From Nanobdellota archaeon (GTDB lineage: Archaea > Nanobdellota > Nanobdellia > Woesearchaeales > GCA-2686295): a stretch of 5,930 bases of DNA. How positions within the stretch are numbered: position 1 is the stretch's first letter; every line of letters begins with the position of its first letter. The position numbers were made by a program, and so were the translations under genes. The stretch lies in assembly GCA_018812505.1 (NCBI GenBank), contig JAHJDK010000002.1:1-5930 (forward strand). The letters are read 5' to 3'. Below are positions 1-4,538 of the stretch, one piece after another. The notes under the pieces were generated by a model. It worked only from the letters and a program-made list of their open reading frames with translations, ran no database searches and had not been told where the DNA came from.

Positions 1-2
1 AT

Positions 3-269
3 AAAACAGAGTACATCAACAATGAGCTACGAGAACCAATTATTGACTCTTTTAGTAAATTATGGACTTTACTGGCAATAATTATGTTTTTAGAAGATAT
101 GAAAAAATACATTTCTCCAGACATTATAAAAAGCTCTTTAGCAAGAAGCTTTGTAGATATTCTTAAAGATGTAGAATTATCTATAGATATGTTATTTGAG
201 TTCATACCAAAAAAAGAAGTAAAGCCGAATCCTTCATTTGCTAAATTTGCAGGTATAGCTAAGCATTAA
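3..269 (+). CDS. C-terminal end of an unrecognised protein (5' truncated by window edge)
   Basis: The reading frame is open from the first base of the window to a TAA at 267-269, giving about 88 residues. The first in-window ATG in this frame is at 84. The codons before it (reading KTEYINNELREPIID...) look equally protein-like, so I take this as the tail of a longer gene and not as a 61-residue protein. The segment is predicted helical, with a hydrophobic patch (LWTLLAIIMFLEDM, about residues 20-33 of the visible part) and a second amphipathic stretch (SLARSFVDILKDVELSIDMLFEF). The hydrophobic patch is short and followed by charged residues, so a membrane segment is possible but not convincing. 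I recognise no family. Its stop codon overlaps that of the convergent PIN gene on the other strand. Confidence 0.6.
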   Translation, partial: KTEYINNELREPIIDSFSKLWTLLAIIMFLEDMKKYISPDIIKSSLARSFVDILKDVELSIDMLFEFIPKKEVKPNPSFAKFAGIAKH

Positions 270-700
270 GGTAAACTCTCAGGTTTACAAACATAAATCA
301 TCTCAATACATTCTTCAGGAAAACCATCATTATCTCTTGAGACTAAAGCTTTAGCAGATATTTTAACAGCCAGTATAGCATGTAATGGGTCTTGATAGTG
401 TTTTGGCGAAATTTTTCTCGCTTGTTTCTCATCATCAGCTGTCTGTTCAGCTTTGACAAGTAAATCTTTTTTTTCAAATTCAGCAAGAAAGTCATCCATG
501 ATGGATTCATCTTTGCCTTTTTCTCTTAATTTGTTCTTAACTTCAGAAATCACCAATCTAGAATAACCAAGCTTAAATTCGCCATTATCAACTCTGTTAA
601 AAAAGTTAATTGCTTCTTCATAAGGTTAAAGCCATCTTCCATCTTCTTCAAAAAACAGGTTTAAGTAAATGTTAGCATCTGCGTAAACAATTTCTGCCAT
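266..700 (-). pseudogene. PIN-domain (VapC-like) ribonuclease gene interrupted by one in-frame TAA
   Basis: Read on the minus strand from the ATG at 700, the frame encodes MAEIVYADANIYLN..., then TAA at 628-626 (codon 25), then continues in the same frame for 119 more codons to a TAA at 268-266. Ignoring the inner stop, the product is 144 residues, a normal PIN length. The PIN acidic residues are all there: D8 (YADANIY), E53 (VISEV), D104 (QDPLHAILA) and D123/D125 (SRDND). PIN proteins are Mg2+-dependent endoribonucleases, often toxins paired with a VapB antitoxin. No antitoxin frame lies upstream, so this is a solitary copy. The fault is one stop codon with no frame change, so a nonsense mutation (from AAA, GAA or CAA) or a base-call error both fit. 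A restart at TTG 556 or GTG 553 would lose D8 and the first strand. An alternative start at ATG 709 is in frame, but promoter spacing favours 700. Confidence 0.75.
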
Positions 701-719
701 AGTATTCATAAATGTTAAT

Positions 720-738
720 TAATATAAAAATATTCTTC
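720..738 (-). promoter_or_regulatory. TATA/BRE-like promoter of the PIN gene (near-leaderless)
   Basis: On the minus strand an AGAAGAAT purine-rich BRE-like stretch precedes TTTTTATATTAATT. The TATA core (TTTATATT, about 722-729) is centred about 26 bases before the ATG at 700. That is the usual archaeal distance from TATA box to transcription start, so the transcript would begin at or next to the ATG. This spacing is the reason for choosing ATG 700 over ATG 709. Confidence 0.5.
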
Positions 739-768
739 TCCCAACCCACACCCAATGTTCTCCCAACC
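736..768. repeat. 11-bp direct repeat (TTCTCCCAACC) upstream of the PIN promoter
   Basis: TTCTCCCAACC occurs exactly at 736-746 and again at 758-768, a 22-bp period, or about two helical turns. It ends a few bases upstream of the BRE/TATA box of the PIN gene. Two same-face copies at this position are a plausible activator or repressor site, but no regulator is identified. The block is unusually C-rich for this AT-rich window. Confidence 0.55.
740..764 (-). other. Potential G-quadruplex: four GGG tracts on the minus strand
   Basis: The plus strand carries CCC at 740-742, 745-747, 751-753 and 762-764. On the minus strand this gives four GGG tracts separated by loops of 8, 3 and 2 bases. One loop exceeds the usual limit of 7, so this is a near-canonical motif. 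It lies directly upstream of the PIN promoter on the non-template strand and overlaps the direct repeat. Whether it folds is not shown by sequence alone. Confidence 0.4.
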
Positions 769-905
769 TTCTCCTCTGCAATCATATGTCTTTACTCACA
801 AATCAATCCTTTTAGTGTATGTTCTCATATTACCTATAATCAAAGCTTCTCATCACCTAATTCGCTAGTTTTAACTGCTTAACTTTGTCTAATAGTTAAA
901 TTAAA
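769..905. other. Intergenic stretch without a recognisable gene
   Basis: This lies between the integrase stop and the promoter block of the PIN gene. Both strands carry only very short start-to-stop frames (about 7-10 codons) and no strong hairpin. Just past the integrase stop the minus strand is T-rich (TTTAATTTAACTATT, 905-891), which may serve as a weak archaeal T-stretch terminator. No antitoxin-like frame is present. Confidence 0.5.
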
Positions 906-2015
906 TCACTCATTACTATTAATGTGCCCTATGTTGGGTGCATAGCGGTATTTTTTGATTTCGTTAGTTTCTACTTTTTCTGTTAAACCATTCACTTTCA
1001 AATCTATTTCTTTCACTGATTGTTTCTGCATTGATAGCTCTTCTCTTAGTCTTTCATTCTCTCGTCGATATTTATTCATTTCGTCTGCTTTGATTGTTTG
1101 TGTGATTATTTCTTCTTCTATGCCTGATCTGTCTATGTATCGTTGTGGCATTTTGCTTGAAAAAGCCCATCCATATCTTTTGCATAGTTGTGCGTGTGAT
1201 ATGTGGTTTGCATAGTAAGTTGCTGAGCTATGTCTGAATAGGTGTGGGTAAACGCTTCTTCCTAAAACTTTTTTCCCCATTCTATTGAGCATTTTTCTTA
1301 TTCCTGCTTCTGAATAGGGGAATAATCTTCCTTGTTTATTACTTAGTCCAATATAGTTCTTCAAGATATTAGAGTACAAGTTTATGCTAATGGTTCGGCC
1401 AGTTGTTTTGCTAGTTCCGTGTTTTACTCTTAAGTAGACTGTGTCTTCTTTTATAGTTACATCTTCATGATTAATGCTTAAGAACTCACTAATTCTAAAT
1501 CCTCCATCAAACAACATTAAAATAACTGTTTTATGGTATAAGTTACACATATCTGCTAATCGTTCAATTTGTTCTCTTGTTAATGCTTCAACTTCTTTTT
1601 CTTCTACAAAAGTATCAATCCAGCTAACCAAGTCTGGATAGGTGTGTCCTCCGTTGTTCCACTTGTAAAACTTCCTAATAATCTTCTTTATGTCAGTCTT
1701 TGTTTCGTTAGAATAAGGTAACCCGTTTTCTCTGCAAACTGCGTTGTTTTTAAGCTTCATGATGAATAGCTTCATATCTTCATCAGTAACGACGTCAAAG
1801 CCCTTTCCAATCCATTTATCGAACTTTAAGAGGTAAGTGAGCAGCTTATTCAACCTACTAGGTCCAATCTCTTTTTTAGCACTATTCTTAATAGTCTTAC
1901 CAATAGCACAATCAGCTAAAAAATCAAGAATTAACTTACGATTCTTAGCATTCATCAACAGGTTCTCTCGAACCTTCTCCAAACGTTTCTCATAACGAGA
2001 AAATACTCTTCCCAC
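906..2015 (-). CDS. Tyrosine recombinase / site-specific integrase
   Basis: The 369-residue protein catalyses DNA strand exchange through a covalent phosphotyrosine intermediate. Residues about 24-125 form a SAM-like core-binding domain, and about 142-300 the catalytic domain. Active-site residues are all visible: R174 (GGFRISEFL), a lysine in the beta-hairpin (K198 or K203, VKHGTSKTTGR), H258 and R261 (HLFRH), W283 in the His/Trp position, and nucleophile Y293 (SSKMPQRYID). This C-terminal block is of archaeal style. A Lys/Glu-rich coiled-coil tail (about 310-350) makes it longer than housekeeping XerA proteins of about 285 residues, which suggests a mobile-element integrase over a dimer-resolution enzyme. 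The start is GTG at 2015, the first ATG/GTG/TTG in an open frame that runs back to a TGA at 2129-2127. The TATA box lies about 30 bases upstream. It lies downstream of a tRNA-like 3' end in the same orientation, as expected beside an attachment site. Confidence 0.92.
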   Translation of the reverse strand: MGRVFSRYEKRLEKVRENLLMNAKNRKLILDFLADCAIGKTIKNSAKKEIGPSRLNKLLTYLLKFDKWIGKGFDVVTDEDMKLFIMKLKNNAVCRENGLPYSNETKTDIKKIIRKFYKWNNGGHTYPDLVSWIDTFVEEKEVEALTREQIERLADMCNLYHKTVILMLFDGGFRISEFLSINHEDVTIKEDTVYLRVKHGTSKTTGRTISINLYSNILKNYIGLSNKQGRLFPYSEAGIRKMLNRMGKKVLGRSVYPHLFRHSSATYYANHISHAQLCKRYGWAFSSKMPQRYIDRSGIEEEIITQTIKADEMNKYRRENERLREELSMQKQSVKEIDLKVNGLTEKVETNEIKKYRYAPNIGHINSNE

Positions 2016-2023
2016 TTTGTAGT

Positions 2024-2040
2024 GAGTATTACTAATACTC
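2024..2040. promoter_or_regulatory. Perfect 17-bp palindrome between integrase TATA box and start (putative operator)
   Basis: GAGTATTA, one central base, then TAATACTC: two 8-bp arms with no mismatch. It begins directly beside the integrase TATA box and ends 9 bases before the GTG at 2015, so it covers roughly -5 to -21 of the predicted start site. Archaeal repressors often bind there and block RNA polymerase. A further direct copy of one half-site (AATACTCTT) lies at 2002-2010 inside the first codons, 32 bp from the copy at 2034-2042. The binding protein is unknown. It could be a small repressor or the integrase itself. Confidence 0.6.
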
Positions 2041-2041
2041 T

Positions 2042-2056
2042 TATTTAAACCTTCTC
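2042..2056 (-). promoter_or_regulatory. TATA box and BRE-like element of the integrase gene
   Basis: On the minus strand GAGAAGG is followed by TTTAAATA (2049-2042). The TATA core is centred about 30 bases before GTG 2015, so transcription should start around 2019-2021 and the mRNA would be nearly leaderless. This agrees with the absence of a Shine-Dalgarno sequence and supports the GTG start. Confidence 0.55.
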
Positions 2057-2116
2057 CTATAAGGGCATCAGGACAAAAAGTAATAATGCCCCGAGCGGGA
2101 TTTGAACCCCACGTCC

Positions 2117-2152
2117 CTGGCTGTTTTCAGTGCTGAGCTTTGAAAACTCCAG
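2117..2152. repeat. Inverted repeat, 11-bp hairpin
   Basis: On the plus strand CTGG-CT-GTTTTCA pairs with TGAAAAC-T-CCAG around an 11-base loop (2130-2140). The stem is 4 bp plus 7 bp with a 2/1 internal loop. It occupies the anticodon-arm position of the tRNA-like sequence, but its loop is too long for an anticodon loop. Confidence 0.6.
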
Positions 2153-2182
2153 AAAGCTTTTTGCTTTCGCACTACGAAAAGC
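2152..2182. repeat. Two overlapping, mutually exclusive hairpins
   Basis: GAAAGC-TTTTT-GCTTTC (2152-2168) is a perfect 6-bp stem. Its 3' arm is also the 5' arm of a second hairpin, GCTTTCG-CACTA-CGAAAAGC (2163-2182), with 7 bp and one bulged A. Only one can form at a time in an RNA or extruded strand. Confidence 0.55.
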
Positions 2183-2190
2183 CGAAGCAT

Positions 2191-2214
2191 CTTTTACAAA
2201 GTGTTTGATAAAAG
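2191..2214. repeat. 10-bp hairpin with one bulged base
   Basis: CTTTTACAAA pairs with TTTGATAAAAG around a GTG loop, leaving one A unpaired. It lies just outside the predicted 5' end of the tRNA-like sequence. On the minus strand it contains TTTTATCA (2213-2206), which could be a weak TATA-like element about 21 bases before 2188, though that spacing is slightly short. Confidence 0.5.
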
Positions 2215-2281
2215 AACTGTCTTAATTTAAAAAACTATGTTCAAATTCAACTTTGTAAGAACTTTTATGTTTTTTTCAAGA

Positions 2282-2295
2282 GAAAAGTTTATATA
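2282..2295 (+). promoter_or_regulatory. BRE/TATA promoter, probably for the 677-residue coiled-coil protein
   Basis: GAAAAG followed directly by TTTATATA is the best TATA/BRE match in the window. It predicts a start near 2317 and a leader of about 120 bases. Two more TATA-like stretches, TTTATATTTA (2345-2354) and TTATATTTTTA (2360-2370), lie inside that leader, so a shorter transcript is also possible. Confidence 0.45.
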
Positions 2296-2417
2296 GTAGA
2301 TTAAATAAAATAATTGATAGTTGTTAAAAAAAGAGGCTCAAACATTTATATTTATCAAATTATATTTTTAGAACTTATAGATATTCGTATTAACAACTTA
2401 TTATAAGATATTAATTT

Positions 2418-2431
2418 AGGGGAAAAGAGGG
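2418..2431 (+). promoter_or_regulatory. Ribosome binding site of the coiled-coil protein gene
   Basis: Purine-rich AGGGGAAAAGAGGG precedes ATG 2439. GAGGG at 2427-2431 leaves a 7-base spacer, a standard Shine-Dalgarno distance, and fixes the start. Just upstream, CTTATA (2374-2379) and TATAAG (2402-2407) could pair, and GATATT is repeated at 2380-2385 and 2407-2412. The leader may fold, but weakly. Confidence 0.6.
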
Positions 2432-2438
2432 ATTATTA

Positions 2439-4472
2439 ATGGCTAAATTTGTTGATATAGCACCACCACCACCGCCGCAGTTCTCTAAGGATGAGACTGT
2501 GACAGATAGTTCTTCAAAAAAAACTGAAAAAGTTGATTCTAGTAAGAATGTTCCTAAGAAGAGTGGTTTCTTTAAGAAGATGTTTGGCAAAAAGGAACTG
2601 TTAGTTTCTGAAGAGCCTAAACAACCTGCTATGCCACCAGAAGAGTTCGAGTTAGATCTTGAGAAGATAAGAGATGATTTCAGGATTCCTAAGAAAGAAG
2701 AGAGGAGCAAAGAAAAACCTGTTAAAGCTAAAAAAGAAAAGAAAAAACTTAAAGAACCTAAAGTCAAGAATAAAAGTTCTAAGTCAGCAACTTGGACTGA
2801 AGGAGATATTGTTGAAGAGATTCACAAACCAAAAGTTAAAGGTCCCAGGTGGGATGTTGAAGAACCAGTGGCTATTAAATCTAAAGTTGTTTCAAAGACG
2901 AAAACAATCAAGCCAAAAATGAAGAATGTAAAATCATCTGTTAAGAAAGTGAAAGTTGTGAAGCATCCAAAAGAAGTGTCTGTAAATGCTCCTTCTATTA
3001 AAAAGGAAAAGCTCGTCATGAAAAAGGTCAAACTTCCGAAGATGAGGACTGCTGTTGACAGGGTGATAGAGCAATACTTCAAATCAGTTGAGAGAGAGCA
3101 ACAACTCATTCAGAAAGAACTTGAAAACATTGTTGTGCATCCGAAGAAAGCACTGCAAAAAGGACCTAATGAGTATATTATACATCACAATGAGAAACTG
3201 ATAAAATCCATGAAGAACTTGCTGGCTGCAATAAAATCAATTGATCATGAGAAATTTGACAAGAGAGTAAGTGCTAACAAGAAAGACTTCCAGAAATGGG
3301 TGACTAAGATACTTCAGGATGAGAAAAAAGCAGAAGAGCAGAGAAACAAGATTCTAAAACAAAAGATGAAGGAGCTGATGAAGAAATACGGTGAAGGAAT
3401 CAATAAGGACATCCAAGACAAAAAGTATGAGTTAAACTCCCAGAAAAAAGAAGTTGACAGCAAATTAAATTTGTTAGATAATAAATCTAAAAAATTAGCT
3501 AGTCTGGATTTAAAGTTGAAGCAAAAAGAGAAAGAGCTAAACAGTTTCATAGAAGAAGGCATACAGAAAACTTTGGATAAGCGATTGAAGAATGAAAAGA
3601 TAAAGATGCATAGAGTTGAGAACAAAGCTAATCGGTTGAAGAATGAGTATGATGAGAAATTCGAAAAGTATAATGAAGAAAAGTCAGATTTCTTGAAGCA
3701 AAGAGCGGATGCTAAAGAGCTTCTTGCAGAAGCAGATGCTTTGAAAAGAAGAAAAACCTATTTGGAAAAGAAAGATGAGAAATTGAAAAAAGAGATTGAA
3801 GGATTAAAAGCAACAGATGAAGTTCTTAAGCAAAAAACAACTGAGTTAGAGGCTAAGGAGAAAGAGTTGGAAGCAAAAGACAAAAAATTAGTTGTTGACA
3901 TCAAAAAATTAGAGGAAAAAGATGAGAAGCTGCTGCAAAGAGAGAAAGAGCTAAAGCTCGAGATAAGAGATTATGATACTAGACTTAAGGAATTAGAATT
4001 ACGAGAAAAAGAAGTAAAAGAGATGGAAACACACTTGTCAGCAGACAGGGTGGATCTTAAGGATATAAAGAATAAACTTGTTTACAAAGAACATCAAGCA
4101 AAAGAAAAGCTCGAGGAAGTCAGAGAGATTGAGAAAGAGATAGAGATAGAAGAGAAAGAAATTGAAAAGCAAAGAAAAGAACTTGATGATTTTGGATTTA
4201 GAAAATACTTACATTCAAAGTTTGAGGATTTGAAAGAAGACAAGGCTGTTTCTAAAGTTATGAGTCCGCAAGCTGAAGAATTCTACAACTTGATAGAAAC
4301 CTGTAAGAAAATGATAGATGTGAATCAGTTTGGAGATGCAAAAAAGCTTTATGCTGACATCAGACAGAGATTTGTTCAGACACAATTGGATCCTGATAAT
4401 AAGGAAATACTGTGCAATTCTATAAGGGAATTATATGATGACATCTATTTGGCCTTGATTGCAAACCAGTAG
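2439..4472 (+). CDS. Long coiled-coil protein of unknown function with disordered Pro/Lys-rich N-terminus and C-terminal helical hairpin
   Basis: The protein has 677 residues, no signal peptide and no membrane segment, so it is probably cytoplasmic. Residues 1-200 are low-complexity: a PPPPP run at 9-13, a GFFKKMFGKK motif at 43-52 that could be a short amphipathic anchor, and a Lys/Pro/Val-rich stretch at about 90-200. Residues about 203-300 look folded and helical and include KKDFQKWVTKILQDE (281-295). This resembles a short NDFxxWI-type motif seen in archaeal proteins of unknown function, an uncertain resemblance. Residues about 300-585 form a highly charged coiled coil. From L428 to L547 every seventh residue is hydrophobic, Leu in 16 of 18 positions. 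Residues 609-675 form a compact helical domain (AEEFYNLIETCKKMI...AKKLYADIRQRF...IRELYDDIYLAL), like the TPR-like helical hairpin I associate with DPANN proteins. There is no Walker or other ATPase motif, so it is not an SMC or Rad50 protein. A scaffold or filament role is inference only. Confidence 0.85.
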   Translation: MAKFVDIAPPPPPQFSKDETVTDSSSKKTEKVDSSKNVPKKSGFFKKMFGKKELLVSEEPKQPAMPPEEFELDLEKIRDDFRIPKKEERSKEKPVKAKKEKKKLKEPKVKNKSSKSATWTEGDIVEEIHKPKVKGPRWDVEEPVAIKSKVVSKTKTIKPKMKNVKSSVKKVKVVKHPKEVSVNAPSIKKEKLVMKKVKLPKMRTAVDRVIEQYFKSVEREQQLIQKELENIVVHPKKALQKGPNEYIIHHNEKLIKSMKNLLAAIKSIDHEKFDKRVSANKKDFQKWVTKILQDEKKAEEQRNKILKQKMKELMKKYGEGINKDIQDKKYELNSQKKEVDSKLNLLDNKSKKLASLDLKLKQKEKELNSFIEEGIQKTLDKRLKNEKIKMHRVENKANRLKNEYDEKFEKYNEEKSDFLKQRADAKELLAEADALKRRKTYLEKKDEKLKKEIEGLKATDEVLKQKTTELEAKEKELEAKDKKLVVDIKKLEEKDEKLLQREKELKLEIRDYDTRLKELELREKEVKEMETHLSADRVDLKDIKNKLVYKEHQAKEKLEEVREIEKEIEIEEKEIEKQRKELDDFGFRKYLHSKFEDLKEDKAVSKVMSPQAEEFYNLIETCKKMIDVNQFGDAKKLYADIRQRFVQTQLDPDNKEILCNSIRELYDDIYLALIANQ

Positions 4473-4490
4473 ATTTGTAAAAATTACTAT

Positions 4491-4534
4491 AGATTTAAAA
4501 ATAATCTTTACTCTCTAATAGCTACTTGTGGGAG
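4491..4534 (+). promoter_or_regulatory. TATA-like element and ribosome binding site for the subtilase gene
   Basis: AT-rich ATTTAAAAATAAT (4493-4505) lies about 40 bases before ATG 4539 and could act as a TATA box giving a leader of about 15 bases. GGGAG (4530-4534) is a good Shine-Dalgarno core with a short 4-base spacer. The gap after the previous gene is 66 bases. TAGATTT followed by an A-run occurs twice in it (from 4470 and from 4490). AGATT/AATCT (4491-4495/4503-4507) forms only a weak 5-bp stem, so no firm terminator is called. Confidence 0.4.
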
Positions 4535-4538
4535 AATC

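Larger units (their letters stand above)
2087..2188 (-). other. tRNA-like sequence: T-arm and 3' acceptor strand of a tRNA, probably degenerate; candidate attachment site
   Basis: The 3' part reads GTGGG-GTTCAAAT-CCCGC, then TCGGGGC and discriminator A at 2087: T-stem, TTCAAAT T-loop and 3' acceptor strand. No CCA is encoded. A T-rich run (CTTTTTG, 2080-2074) follows, as after many archaeal tRNA genes. Upstream, GCTTCGG (2188-2182) can pair along its whole length with TCGGGGC (2094-2088), with three G-U pairs, enclosing 102 bases. Inside are a D-arm-like hairpin (2181-2164) and an 11-bp hairpin (2152-2117). However, the T-loop has one base too many for a 5-bp stem, D-loop consensus bases are missing, and no anticodon arm obeys the rules cleanly. 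The best I find is GAGT/GCTC around TTTCAAA (2145-2139). It may be a decayed tRNA, a tRNA fragment copied into an element as its attachment sequence, or an unusual tRNA-like RNA. I do not assign an amino acid. Confidence 0.45.

Noticed and set aside
621..626. Out-of-frame ATG right after the PIN stop (minus strand) as a rescue start
   Set aside because: It opens a frame of only about 23 codons that is unrelated to the PIN sequence.
266..700. Frameshift as the cause of the PIN gene break
   Set aside because: The frame is the same on both sides of the TAA, so no insertion or deletion is needed.
955..1215. Open frame of 86 codons on the plus strand inside the integrase gene
   Set aside because: Antisense to a clearly conserved recombinase, Ser/Phe-rich translation typical of a mirror frame, no ribosome binding site.
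2087..2188. Selenocysteine or UGA-reading tRNA (a UCA-like loop TTTCAAA can be drawn)
   Set aside because: Stem needs a bulge, the 9+4 acceptor/T-stem layout fails, the discriminator is A, and 10 extra bases sit before the arm. The integrase also ends in a normal TGA stop.
2411..2767. Minus-strand frame of 118 codons over the start of the coiled-coil gene
   Set aside because: Low-complexity Ser/Leu/Phe translation is the complement of Lys/Glu-rich codons; no start signals.
2674..2922. Plus-strand frame of 82 codons in another phase
   Set aside because: Lies wholly inside the 677-codon gene and has Lys-rich composition caused by the A-rich sequence; no separate start signal.
2822..3109. Minus-strand frame of 95 codons
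   Set aside because: Mirror of Lys-rich coding sequence; composition (Phe, Ser, Thr) is an artefact.
3314..3625. Minus-strand frame of 103 codons with hydrophobic look
   Set aside because: Mirror of the coiled-coil coding region. The apparent membrane-like stretches come from complementing AAG/GAA codons.
3840..4020. Tandem DNA repeat in the coiled-coil gene
   Set aside because: The 21-base periodicity reflects heptad codons (GAG/AAA/GAA/CTT types). Copies differ at many bases, so it is protein-level, not a recent DNA duplication.
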